A stretch of 64,000 nt of DNA from Alitiscatomonas aceti (GTDB taxonomy: Bacteria > Bacillota > Clostridia > Lachnospirales > Lachnospiraceae): positions 62,001 through 126,000 of the forward strand of contig NZ_JAOQJF010000002.1 in NCBI RefSeq assembly GCF_025567195.1, given 5' to 3'. Position numbers and translations under genes: made by a program. Positions 36,569 through 44,729 of this stretch are shown one piece after another. Position 1 is the first letter of the stretch. Every line of letters begins with the position of its first letter. Under the pieces are notes generated by a model. The model saw only the letters and a program-made list of their open reading frames with translations. It had not been told where the DNA came from and did no database searches.

Positions 36569-36621
36569 GGGGCTGTTGCAAAAGAGTGGTTTCTGGGCTT
36601 TCCTTTTGCAGCGGCCCCTTT
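36569..36621 (+). terminator. Interrupted-stem terminator after serS
   Basis: GGGGC (36569-36573) and TGCAAAAG (36577-36584) pair with CTTTTGCA (36603-36610) and GCCCC (36614-36618), with a symmetric 3x3 internal loop and a 18-base apex loop. Only three T residues follow. The 5' arm GGGGCTGTTGCAAAAG also resembles inverted-repeat ends of some insertion sequences. Confidence 0.6.
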
Positions 36622-36651
36622 CAGAATAGATCTAAGAAAGGGGTGTTCCAT

Positions 36652-37482
36652 ATGCCGGCAGCATTTGCCCATGATCTGTTTGGACGTCTGGTTTACAGGA
36701 AGCTGGATCCGGGGATCCGGAGGGCGGTCCGGAGGGAAAAGGACTGCTTTTATCTGGGGCTTTTTGGGCCGGACATCCTGTTCTTTTACCGTTCATTAAA
36801 TGATAACCGGATCGTCCATAAGGGCTTCTGGCTCCACGAGGAGCCGGCCCGGGTGCTGTTTTTCCATGGCATAAAGGCCTGGGAAAAGGAGAAGGATCCG
36901 GAAAAAAAGGCAGCCATCGAGGCGTACCTGCTGGGCTTTGCCTGTCATTTCGCCCTGGATCACAGCCTTCATGAATATGTAAACCATACGGATGACAGCA
37001 CCATTTTCACTCACGGAGAGATCGAGACAGAGCTGGACCGGAGGCTCCTGGTCCGGGAAGGGATGACGCCCCTGCGGGCAGATGTGACCTCCCATGTGAA
37101 AAACACCTCCATGACCAGGCTGGCCGCCTCCCGGGTCCTTTCGGAAAGCCGGGAGACCGTGGGGGAGTGCATCATGAGCTTCAAGGCGGCCATGCGGATC
37201 TTTGTTAATTCCGGAGAGCTTGTCAAGACGTTCATATGCCTGGGACTGCGGGCTGCGGGCCATTACGACCAGGTCCACGGCATGCTGATGCGGAGACGGC
37301 CGGTCCGGGGTCTAAAGACCGTGGCCGATTACCTGGAGCTGGAATTTTATAAAACAGTCCCCTTTGGAGTACGGATGGTGACGGAGCTTTACCGGGCCCT
37401 GGAGGAGGGAACGGAGCTTCCCAGGGAATATAAGGGAAACTTTGAGGGAACCGTCTTCGGCAAAGGACCGGTGCGCTGGTGA
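36652..37482 (+). CDS. Zinc-dependent phospholipase C-like family protein
   Basis: The 276-residue protein begins MPAAFAHDLFG, has FGPDILFFYRSL near 45 and FACHFALDHSLHEYVNH near 105, a His/Asp pattern like the zinc ligands of the phospholipase C / S1-P1 nuclease fold. No signal peptide is visible, so it may act inside the cell. The true substrate is unknown. ATG 36652 has AAGGGG upstream; an extended frame through the terminator is not credible. Its TGA overlaps the next gene, so it is transcribed into the long run that includes the cobamide genes. Confidence 0.75.
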   Translation: MPAAFAHDLFGRLVYRKLDPGIRRAVRREKDCFYLGLFGPDILFFYRSLNDNRIVHKGFWLHEEPARVLFFHGIKAWEKEKDPEKKAAIEAYLLGFACHFALDHSLHEYVNHTDDSTIFTHGEIETELDRRLLVREGMTPLRADVTSHVKNTSMTRLAASRVLSESRETVGECIMSFKAAMRIFVNSGELVKTFICLGLRAAGHYDQVHGMLMRRRPVRGLKTVADYLELEFYKTVPFGVRMVTELYRALEEGTELPREYKGNFEGTVFGKGPVRW

Positions 37483-38690
37483 AATACGCAGTGATCCTGG
37501 GAGACGGGATGGCAGACCTGCCGGAAGCCTGTCCCGGAGGGAGAACGCCTCTGGAGCTGGCCCGCACCCCGGTCCTTGACCGGCTCTGCGGCGGCGGAGA
37601 GACGGGCCTTGTGAGGACCGTGCCGGAGGGGATGGCTCCCGGAAGCGATACGGCAAACCTCTCGATCCTGGGATACGAAGGAAAACGGTATTACCGTGGC
37701 CGGGCGTCCCTGGAGGCCCTGGCCCTGGGGATCTGCCTGGGAGTTCATGACCTGGCATTCCGCTGCGATCTGACGGGTCTTTCGGGAGACGGCCCGGCAT
37801 TTGAAGAAATGCAGATGGGAGGTCCGGGGGCCCTGGCGGGAAAAGAAGAAGAGGCTTACATATCCGTAAAGGAGGCCATGGGAAAAGAGTCTGCCCTGTC
37901 TCTGGTCCCGGGAAGAAACGGGAAGTGCCTCCTTTTGTGGAAGGACGGGCTCTTAAAGTCCCCTGGCCTCATGAATGATGCCGCAGGCGGCTGTGGGCTT
38001 GTTCCGCCCCATGAGATGATGGGAAAACGGATCGGGGATTTTCTGCCGGAGCAGAGAGCGCTAAGGAAGTTTTCCGAGGACAGTTATCTGGCGCTAAGGG
38101 CAAGGTTTCCCCGGGAGCGCGCCTGCTTCTGGCTCTGGGGTACCGGGACCGCCTGTGAGCTGCCGGATTTTTCTGAAAAGACCGGACTTTCCGGAGCAGC
38201 AGTCACTGCCACGGGCGTCATCAAAGGACTGGCCCTGGCCGCAGGACTTAAGCTCCTTTCCGTGCCCGGGGCCGATGGAAGCCTGGATACGGATTATGGA
38301 GGAAAGGCCCGGGCGGCCTTAAAGGCGCTTCTGGAGGCGGGAATGGATTTCTGCTATGTGCATCTGGAGGCCCCGGACGCGGCCGGGCATAAGGGGAGCT
38401 TCGAGGAAAAGATCCGGGCCATTGAAAATCTGGACCGGCTGGTGGCCGGGCCCATTTACCAGGGGTTAAAAGAAAGCGGAGAGGAGTTCCGGATCCTGGT
38501 ACTGCCGGACCACGCGACCCCGGCAGCGCTTAAGATCCACACGGCAGGGCCGGTGCCGTATCTTCTTTACGACAGCCGGAGGAAGGCGGTAAGGTCCCGT
38601 CCATATTGTGAAAAGGAAGCTGAAAAAACAGGGATCCTGGTTCCGGAGGGCCAACGGCTCCTGGACCGGTTCCTTTTTAAAGGAGTATAA
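37479..38690 (+). CDS. apgM: Cofactor-independent phosphoglycerate mutase, archaeal (ApgM) type
   Basis: The 403-residue protein begins MKYAVILGDGMADLPE, the metal-binding Asp motif of the alkaline-phosphatase superfamily. GSDTANLSILGYE near 50 carries the catalytic Ser, and the C-terminal metal site is in LEAPDAAGHKG near 295 and LPDHATP near 345. It interconverts 2- and 3-phosphoglycerate; some relatives act as homoserine kinases in Clostridia, so that function is possible too. GTG 37479 overlaps the upstream stop. Lying 7 bases before cbiL, it is an odd companion for cobamide genes. Confidence 0.87.
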   Translation: MKYAVILGDGMADLPEACPGGRTPLELARTPVLDRLCGGGETGLVRTVPEGMAPGSDTANLSILGYEGKRYYRGRASLEALALGICLGVHDLAFRCDLTGLSGDGPAFEEMQMGGPGALAGKEEEAYISVKEAMGKESALSLVPGRNGKCLLLWKDGLLKSPGLMNDAAGGCGLVPPHEMMGKRIGDFLPEQRALRKFSEDSYLALRARFPRERACFWLWGTGTACELPDFSEKTGLSGAAVTATGVIKGLALAAGLKLLSVPGADGSLDTDYGGKARAALKALLEAGMDFCYVHLEAPDAAGHKGSFEEKIRAIENLDRLVAGPIYQGLKESGEEFRILVLPDHATPAALKIHTAGPVPYLLYDSRRKAVRSRPYCEKEAEKTGILVPEGQRLLDRFLFKGV

Positions 38691-38697
38691 AGAAGTT

Positions 38698-39396
38698 ATG
38701 GCTGGAAAGATATACGGTGTCGGAGTGGGCCCGGGGGATCCGGAGCTTCTGACCATAAAAGCTGCAAGGCTCATAAAAAACGCCGGAGTCATCGGGATCC
38801 CGGCGGAGCATAAGGAGACCTGTAAGGCCTACCAGATCGCCGCCGGAGCGGTGGAGGAGATCCGGGAAAAAGAAGTGGTCCCGTTTCCATTTCTCATGAC
38901 CAGGGATCCGGAACGGTTAAAGGAGAGCCATGACCGCCTGGCAGAAAAGGCCGCAGGATACCTGGACCAGGGCCGGGATCTGGTATTCCTTACCCTGGGA
39001 GACCCGGCCGTCTACTCTACATACATGTATCTGCACAGGCGGCTCACTGCCATGGGCTATGAGGCAGAGATCGTAAGCGGGGTCACCTCCTTCTGTGCGG
39101 CGGCAGCCAGGCTGTCTGTGAGCCTGGGGGATGGCAGTACGCCCATCCATATCCTTCCGGGCTCCTTTCCCCTGGAGGAGGGGCTTTCCCTCCCCGGCAC
39201 CCGGGTGCTAATGAAATCCGGAAAACAGATGGGAGCCGTGAAAAAGGCCCTGGTCTCCGGGGAGTATGAGGTTTTGATGGCAGAAAACTGCGGGATGGAA
39301 GGGGAACGGCTCATTGGCCGGGCCCAGGATATCCCGGAGGACGCCGGGTATTATTCCCTGGTGATCGTGAAGGAGAAAGGAGAGACCGGCCGTTGA
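38698..39396 (+). CDS. cbiL: Cobalt-precorrin-2 C20-methyltransferase
   Basis: The 232-residue SAM-dependent tetrapyrrole methylase has the P-loop-like GVGVGPGDPELLTIKA at residues 7-22, VVPFPFLMTRDP near 63, FLTLGDPAVYSTYMY near 99 and the EIVSGVTSFCAAAA segment near 124. CbiL adds the C-20 methyl early in the corrin pathway. ATG 38698 has AAAGGAG 11 bases upstream. First recognisable corrin gene of the cluster; overlaps hemC by 4 bases. Confidence 0.93.
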   Translation: MAGKIYGVGVGPGDPELLTIKAARLIKNAGVIGIPAEHKETCKAYQIAAGAVEEIREKEVVPFPFLMTRDPERLKESHDRLAEKAAGYLDQGRDLVFLTLGDPAVYSTYMYLHRRLTAMGYEAEIVSGVTSFCAAAARLSVSLGDGSTPIHILPGSFPLEEGLSLPGTRVLMKSGKQMGAVKKALVSGEYEVLMAENCGMEGERLIGRAQDIPEDAGYYSLVIVKEKGETGR

Positions 39397-40283
39397 ATAA
39401 GGAAAAAAAGGTGATCCGCCTGGGAACCAGGAAAAGCCCTCTGGCCATGGCCCAGGCCAGATTAGCGGCGGAGGCCATTGAACGGGCTTTTCCGGAGCTT
39501 ACGGCGGAGCTGGTCCCCATTGTGACCAGAGGCGACCGGATCCTGGACCGGCCTCTGGTGGAATTTGGCGGAAAGGGAGCGTTTATCTCAGAATTTGAAA
39601 GGGCCCTTCTGGAGGGACGCATCGACGGAGCGGTCCACAGCGCCAAGGACATGCCGGAGGAGCTGGCTAAGGGATTGGTCATTGCGGCAGCGCTTCCCAG
39701 GGAGGACGCCGGAGACGTGCTGGTGACTGTAAAGGGAAGGCCGCTTCCGGACGGGCCGCTTCTGGTGGGGACCGGAAGCCCCCGCCGCCAGGTGCAGATC
39801 CGGGAGATGAGGAACGCCCGCTGCGCCCTTTTACGGGGAAATATCCAGACAAGGCTCAATAAGCTCCGGGAGGGAGAGTATGACGCCATCCTTCTGGCAG
39901 CGGCGGGATTAAAGCGTATGGGCCTGCTTTCAGACCCGGAGTTTTCGTTTGAACGGCTGCCGGAGAAAGAATTCATCCCAGCCGGAGGCCAGGGGATCAT
40001 CGCGGTGGAAAGCCGGGAGCATACGGAATTTTCCCATGTGTTTGCGGCCATCAACGATCCAGCTGCCTTCCGGTCCCTGGCGGCAGAGCGGCTGGTATTA
40101 AAGCGCCTGGGAGCCGGATGCACCGGGGCCGTGGGCGTATACAGCTATTCAGAAAATGGCAGCTTCCACATAAAGCTCATGAAGGGGACGGAGAACGGGA
40201 TCCTGCGCCGGGAGATCTCCGGAGCGCCTGAGGAATATGAGGCCCTGGCTGCGGCGGTTACGGAGGGACTGGATCATGAATAA
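39393..40283 (+). CDS. hemC: Hydroxymethylbilane synthase (porphobilinogen deaminase)
   Basis: The 296-residue enzyme joins four porphobilinogens into hydroxymethylbilane. RLGTRKSPLAMAQA is at the N-terminus, VHSAKDMPEE near 80, GTGSPRRQVQIRE near 125, and LGAGCTGAVGVY near 240 carries the Cys that binds the dipyrromethane cofactor. TTG start overlaps the cbiL stop, with AAGGAGAG upstream. In this context it supplies uroporphyrinogen III for corrins; hemA, hemL and hemB are not in the window. Confidence 0.95.
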   Translation: MNKEKKVIRLGTRKSPLAMAQARLAAEAIERAFPELTAELVPIVTRGDRILDRPLVEFGGKGAFISEFERALLEGRIDGAVHSAKDMPEELAKGLVIAAALPREDAGDVLVTVKGRPLPDGPLLVGTGSPRRQVQIREMRNARCALLRGNIQTRLNKLREGEYDAILLAAAGLKRMGLLSDPEFSFERLPEKEFIPAGGQGIIAVESREHTEFSHVFAAINDPAAFRSLAAERLVLKRLGAGCTGAVGVYSYSENGSFHIKLMKGTENGILRREISGAPEEYEALAAAVTEGLDHE

Positions 40284-41802
40284 GGGGATGGTATTTCTGG
40301 TGGGAGCCGGACCAGGCGATCCGGGGCTTCTGACCCTCCGGGGAAAAGAGCTTCTGGAAACAGCGGAGGTCCTGGTCTACGACCGGCTGGCCTCCCGGGA
40401 GTTTTTGGAGCTGGTACCGGCGGGCTGCGAAAAGATTTATGTGGGCAAAGAATCTGGCCGTCACAGCAGGACCCAGGAGGAGATCAACGGGATCCTGGTG
40501 GAGTGGGCGTTAAAGGGAAAGCGGGTGATCCGTTTGAAGGGCGGAGATCCCTTTGTCTTTGGCCGGGGCGGAGAGGAGATCCATAGCCTCTCTGCCCATG
40601 GGATCCCCTATGAGGTGGTCCCCGGCGTGACGTCGGCCATTGCGGCCCTTTCCCACGCCGGGATCCCGGTGACCCACCGTGGGGTAGGCCAGAGCTTCCA
40701 TGTGATCACAGGCCATACGGCGGTGGGAGCCGGAGACGGGGACAGTCTTACCGGAGGCTTTGACCAGTACGCCCGCCTTCCGGGGACCCTCATTTTTCTC
40801 ATGGGTCTCTCTAACCTGGAAAAGATCGTGGAAAATCTTATAAAATACGGAAAGGATCCCCGGACTCCGGCGGCGGTGGTCACCAACGGGACCCTGCCGG
40901 ACAGCCGGTGCGTCCGGGCGGCGCTTTCGTCTCTTCCAGAGGCTGTACGAAGGGCTGGTCTGAAACCGCCGGGGATCATCGTGGTGGGCCCGGTGGCCGC
41001 TTTTTCCATGACCTGTAAAAAAGAGCTTCCCCTAAGCGGAGCCCTGGTGGGGATCACCGGGACGGACGGCATGTGGAACAAGCTTTCAGAAAAGCTTGTA
41101 TCCCAGGGAGCGTCGGTGGTCCGGGCAGGAATCTCCAGGATCGTACCGTTAAATAAAGAGGGACTGTCCGGGCACCTGGACCGGCTGGATCAGGTCTCCT
41201 GGATCGTCTTTACCAGCACCAACGGCGTCCGGATCTTTTTTGAGGCCATGAGGGAGGGCCGGATGGATCTCAGGGCCCTGGGCCATGTGAAATTTGCCGT
41301 GGTGGGCAGCGGCACCGGAAAGGCCCTGGAGGAGCAGGGCTTTTTCCCGGACTATATGCCGGAGGAATATACCACAGAGGCCCTGGCCCGGGGGCTCTTA
41401 AGCCGGATCCGTCCCGGAGAATCTGTGCTGATCCCCAGGGCCAGAATGGGCTCCCCCATCCTGAGGGAGGCATTGTGCCAGGGGGGGATCTCTGTCCTGG
41501 ATGTTCCTGTCTACGACGTGGAGGCGGAGCCAGTGGGCAGGGAAGCGCTTTCGGAGCTTTCCAGGCTCCATTACCTTACCTTTGAAAGCGGTTCCGGCGT
41601 CCGTGGCTTTTTTGGAGAGCTTGCGGATGAAAAAAGAAGGCTCCTGGAAACAGGTCCCTGCCCGGTGTGCATCGGGAAGGCCACGGCGGAGGCCTTAAGC
41701 GCCTTTGGGATCCGGCGCATGAAGATCGCCAGGGACTATACGGCCGACGGCCTTTTATCAGCAATTCTTGAGGACTGGGACCATGGAAGCTCTCGTTTAT
41801 AA
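40276..41802 (+). CDS. cobA-hemD: Uroporphyrinogen-III C-methyltransferase / uroporphyrinogen-III synthase fusion
   Basis: The 508-residue fusion has a SUMT domain at about residues 1-245 (VGAGPGDPGLLTLRGKELLE, YDRLASREFL, RLKGGDPFVFGRGGEE, VPGVTSAIAALSHAGIPVTHR). The HemD domain follows from about 254 (GALVGITGTDGMWNKLSEKL onward), with FTSTNGVRIFFEAM near 315 and LTFESGSGVRGFF near 430. HemD cyclises hydroxymethylbilane; CobA adds methyls at C2 and C7 to make precorrin-2. ATG 40276 overlaps the hemC stop. Such fusions are common in Clostridia, and hemC directly upstream completes the series. Confidence 0.95.
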   Translation: MNKGMVFLVGAGPGDPGLLTLRGKELLETAEVLVYDRLASREFLELVPAGCEKIYVGKESGRHSRTQEEINGILVEWALKGKRVIRLKGGDPFVFGRGGEEIHSLSAHGIPYEVVPGVTSAIAALSHAGIPVTHRGVGQSFHVITGHTAVGAGDGDSLTGGFDQYARLPGTLIFLMGLSNLEKIVENLIKYGKDPRTPAAVVTNGTLPDSRCVRAALSSLPEAVRRAGLKPPGIIVVGPVAAFSMTCKKELPLSGALVGITGTDGMWNKLSEKLVSQGASVVRAGISRIVPLNKEGLSGHLDRLDQVSWIVFTSTNGVRIFFEAMREGRMDLRALGHVKFAVVGSGTGKALEEQGFFPDYMPEEYTTEALARGLLSRIRPGESVLIPRARMGSPILREALCQGGISVLDVPVYDVEAEPVGREALSELSRLHYLTFESGSGVRGFFGELADEKRRLLETGPCPVCIGKATAEALSAFGIRRMKIARDYTADGLLSAILEDWDHGSSRL

Positions 41803-42970
41803 GGATAAAAAAATGCTGAGGCGGGGGTATACCACCGGCACCTGCGCGGCCCTGGCAGCCCAGGGAGCCGTCTCCTTCCTGATCTCTGGCATATGGCCGG
41901 AAACGGCGGAGCTTATGACCCCGGCGGGCCAGATGGTGCGGGTCCCGCTGATGGAGAAAAAAGCAGGGAACGGCGCCGCCTCCTGTGCAGTAAAAAAGGA
42001 CGCCGGGGATGATCCCGATGTGACCGATGGCCTTCTGGTCTTTGCCCAGGCCCGGTTCCTGCCGGAAAACACAGGGAATGCCCGGGTGATCATTGACGGA
42101 GGAGAAGGCGTGGGCCGGGTGACAAAGGCAGGCCTGGACCAGCCGGTGGGAGCGGCGGCCATCAATTCCGTTCCCCGGAGGATGATCGAGACTGCTGTTG
42201 CAGAGGTCTTAGAGGAGGCCGGGCTGGACCGGACAGTGAAGATCCTGATCTTTGTTCCCGGAGGAGAGAAGACGGCGGAAAAGACCTTTAATCCAGTTCT
42301 TGGGATCACCGGGGGGATCTCGATCCTGGGCACCAGCGGCATTGTGGAGCCCATGAGCGAGGAAGCCCTCATAGAGACCATCCGGGCCCATATGCAGGTG
42401 CTGCGGTCTGAGGGAAGACGGTTTGCAGCCGCTGTGCCCGGAAACATGGGGGAGAGGTTCCTCTGGTCCTATCTGGAGCGGGAGGGGATCGGAAAAATAC
42501 CGGCGGTGGTGTGCAGCAATTTTGTGGGCAGGACCCTGGATATGGCCGGAGAGCTGGGCTTTTCCGGTCTTCTCCTGGCGGGCCACCTGGGAAAGCTGGT
42601 GAAGCTGGGCTGCGGCATCATGAACACCCATTCAAAGGAAGGGGACGGCCGGATGGAGACGCTTGTGGCCTGCGCCCTGCGGGCCGGAGCCGGGACTGGA
42701 ACGTTAAAAAGGATCCAGGAGGCCAATACGACGGAGCAGGCCCTGGAGGAGCTTAAGGCGGCCGGTATCCTTAAGGAGACCATGGGAGCGCTTCTGGAGC
42801 GCATGGACTGGTATATGAGGCGGCGGGTCCCGGAGACCCTGGAAACGGGCATCCTGGTATTCGACGCCGCAGGAACGCTCCTGGGAGCCACTGAAAACGC
42901 CCGGGATCTCCTTGTGCTGGCTGCCGGAGAGGAGCCGGCGGGAGAAGACGGGCCGGATAATGGAATATAA
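41783..42970 (+). CDS. cbiD: Cobalt-precorrin-5B C1-methyltransferase
   Basis: The 395-residue protein carries the CbiD signature LRRGYTTGTCAALAAQGA at about residues 11-28, AAINSVPRRMI near 120 and LGITGGISILGTSGIVEPMS near 170. CbiD methylates C-1 in the anaerobic pathway, acting directly after CbiG has opened the ring lactone; no cbiG is seen here. ATG 41783 overlaps the end of the cobA-hemD gene by 20 bases; TTG 41768 is possible but has no better site. Confidence 0.93.
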   Translation: MEALVYKDKKMLRRGYTTGTCAALAAQGAVSFLISGIWPETAELMTPAGQMVRVPLMEKKAGNGAASCAVKKDAGDDPDVTDGLLVFAQARFLPENTGNARVIIDGGEGVGRVTKAGLDQPVGAAAINSVPRRMIETAVAEVLEEAGLDRTVKILIFVPGGEKTAEKTFNPVLGITGGISILGTSGIVEPMSEEALIETIRAHMQVLRSEGRRFAAAVPGNMGERFLWSYLEREGIGKIPAVVCSNFVGRTLDMAGELGFSGLLLAGHLGKLVKLGCGIMNTHSKEGDGRMETLVACALRAGAGTGTLKRIQEANTTEQALEELKAAGILKETMGALLERMDWYMRRRVPETLETGILVFDAAGTLLGATENARDLLVLAAGEEPAGEDGPDNGI

Positions 42971-42983
42971 AAAGGAGAGGACT

Positions 42984-43445
42984 ATGACGGATTATACGCT
43001 TTTAAGGGACCAGCTCCTGGCCCTGGCAGAGGATGTGGAGTATGAGATCACAAATCTCTCCAACGCCTCTGCGCTTTTATACCACAGCCTGGAGGGGCTC
43101 AACTGGGCCGGATTTTATCTGTGGAGGGACGGGAGCCTGATCCTGGGGCCGTTCCAGGGAAAACCGGCCTGTACCAGGATCCTGCCGGGCCGCGGCGTCT
43201 GCGGAACGGCGGCAGAAAAGGACCAGACGGTGCGGGTGGAGGACGTCCACCAGTTTCCCGGACATATTGCATGTGACTGCGCCTCCAATTCCGAGATCGT
43301 GATCCCGCTCCATAGAAACGGTGAACTTTACGGCGTCCTGGATATGGACAGCCCAAGGCTGGGACGGTTTACAAAAGAGGACCAGAGGGGGCTGGAGCTG
43401 TTCTGCCGGGCCATGGAGGAGATCCTGGAGCGGAGCCGGGACTAG
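42984..43445 (+). CDS. msrC: Free methionine-R-sulfoxide reductase (GAF domain)
   Basis: The 153-residue single-GAF protein has all three fRMsr cysteine sites: GKPACTRI near 60, GRGVCGTAA near 70 and HIACDCASNSEIVIPL near 95. This family (yeast YKG9, E. coli fRMsr) reduces free Met-R-sulfoxide using thioredoxin. AAAGGAGAGG precedes ATG 42984 by 5 bases. It is the first of three non-corrin genes between cbiD and cbiF. Its presence may reflect oxidation protection, but a link to cobamides is not established. Confidence 0.88.
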   Translation: MTDYTLLRDQLLALAEDVEYEITNLSNASALLYHSLEGLNWAGFYLWRDGSLILGPFQGKPACTRILPGRGVCGTAAEKDQTVRVEDVHQFPGHIACDCASNSEIVIPLHRNGELYGVLDMDSPRLGRFTKEDQRGLELFCRAMEEILERSRD

Positions 43446-43467
43446 AGCGCAGAAAGGGGACGTATCT

Positions 43468-44283
43468 ATGAAAGCAAAAGTTCTGGTGGATAATATCACA
43501 AAAAACCAGTGGAAGGCCGAGTGGGGGCTTTCCATCTATATCGAATACAACGGCCACAGGATCCTCCTGGACACAGGGACCACAGAGGCCTTTGCAGAAA
43601 ATGCAGACCAGATGGGGGTCCGCCTGGAGGATGTGGAGTTCGGAGTCCTGTCCCATGCCCACTATGACCATTCAGACGGCCTTGGAGAGTTCTTTAAGAG
43701 GAATCCCACGGCAAAATTTTATTTACAGAAGAGTGCAGAGGAAAACTGTTACAGCAGGAAAAATTTCCTGTTTAAGAAATACATCGGGATCCGCCGGGGA
43801 TATCTGGAAACGTATAAGGACCGGATCGTCTATGCCGACGGAGACCTGGAGGTGATCCCCGGCGTGACGCTTCTTGCCCACCGGACGCCGGGCCTTGCCA
43901 GTACAGGCAAGAAGGCCGGGATGTATGTGAAGAAGAACGGCCGGTGGAAGCCTGACGATTTCTCCCACGAGCAGAGCTTGGTGTTTGATACGAAGGAGGG
44001 ACTGGTGATCTTCAACAGCTGCTCCCACGGCGGCGCAGATGTGATCATCCGGGAAGCGGAGGCTGCGTTCCCTGGAAAGCAGATCTACGGCCTTATCGGC
44101 GGCTTCCACCTGTTCCGGTCCGAGGACCAGGAGGTGTGGGAGCTGGCAGACCGGATCAAAAAGACCGGGATCCGGCGGATCTGCACGGGCCACTGCACCG
44201 GGGAAAGGGCCATGGAGATCCTGAAGGAAGAGCTGGGGGACATGGCAGAGCAGATCTATACAGGGTTTGAGATCGAAGTGTAA
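43468..44283 (+). CDS. Metallo-beta-lactamase-fold hydrolase
   Basis: The 271-residue protein has the MBL zinc motif HAHYDHSDG near residue 71 (HxHxDH variant), a later NSCSHGGAD segment near 185 and GGFHLF near 212. It belongs to the branch often named after dihydropterin / ribofuranosyl-aminobenzene phosphate synthases, whose true substrates are mostly unknown. No signal peptide. ATG 43468 follows AAAGGGG. It sits inside a cobamide cluster that lacks cbiG (a lactone hydrolase), which makes a corrin role conceivable but unproven. Confidence 0.85.
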   Translation: MKAKVLVDNITKNQWKAEWGLSIYIEYNGHRILLDTGTTEAFAENADQMGVRLEDVEFGVLSHAHYDHSDGLGEFFKRNPTAKFYLQKSAEENCYSRKNFLFKKYIGIRRGYLETYKDRIVYADGDLEVIPGVTLLAHRTPGLASTGKKAGMYVKKNGRWKPDDFSHEQSLVFDTKEGLVIFNSCSHGGADVIIREAEAAFPGKQIYGLIGGFHLFRSEDQEVWELADRIKKTGIRRICTGHCTGERAMEILKEELGDMAEQIYTGFEIEV

Positions 44284-44307
44284 AAATAAATCAGAGGAGA
44301 GAAAGAA

Positions 44308-44715
44308 ATGGATACTCGGGTGGAAAAGACCATTGAAAGACATAAAAAAGGATACAACTGTGCCCAGGCGGTGGCCTGCACCTACTGCGACCTGGTGGGC
44401 GTGGACGAGGAGACCATGTTTAAGATGACAGAGGCCCTGGGCCTGGGAATGGGCTGTATGGACGGAACCTGCGGGGCTGTGGCGGGAGCCTGCATCCTGG
44501 CCGGGATGAAGCGGAGCACGGGAAATCTGGAAAAGCCCGACAGCAAGGCAGAGTCCTATAAGCTTTCCAGGGCCATCCTGGGCGGCTTTGAAAAGGCCAA
44601 CGGAACGGCGATCTGCAAGGAATTAAAGGGGATCGAGACCGGCAAGGTGATCAAAAGCTGCGACGACTGTATCAAAGAGGCGGCGGCCCTGGCAGAGCAG
44701 GTGCTGTTTTCATAA
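44308..44715 (+). CDS. C_GCAxxG_C_C family small redox protein
   Basis: The 135-residue protein has a Cys-rich pattern: NCAQAVACTYC near 19-29, MGCMDGTCGAVAGAC near 49-63, ICKELKG near 99 and CDDC near 117. This is the C_GCAxxG_C_C family, thought to bind an iron-sulfur or other metal centre; no biochemical role is known to me. GAGGAGAG precedes ATG 44308. The gene lies between the MBL hydrolase and cbiF with only short gaps, so all are likely co-transcribed. Confidence 0.85.
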   Translation: MDTRVEKTIERHKKGYNCAQAVACTYCDLVGVDEETMFKMTEALGLGMGCMDGTCGAVAGACILAGMKRSTGNLEKPDSKAESYKLSRAILGGFEKANGTAICKELKGIETGKVIKSCDDCIKEAAALAEQVLFS

Positions 44716-44729
44716 AGGAGAAGGAGACC

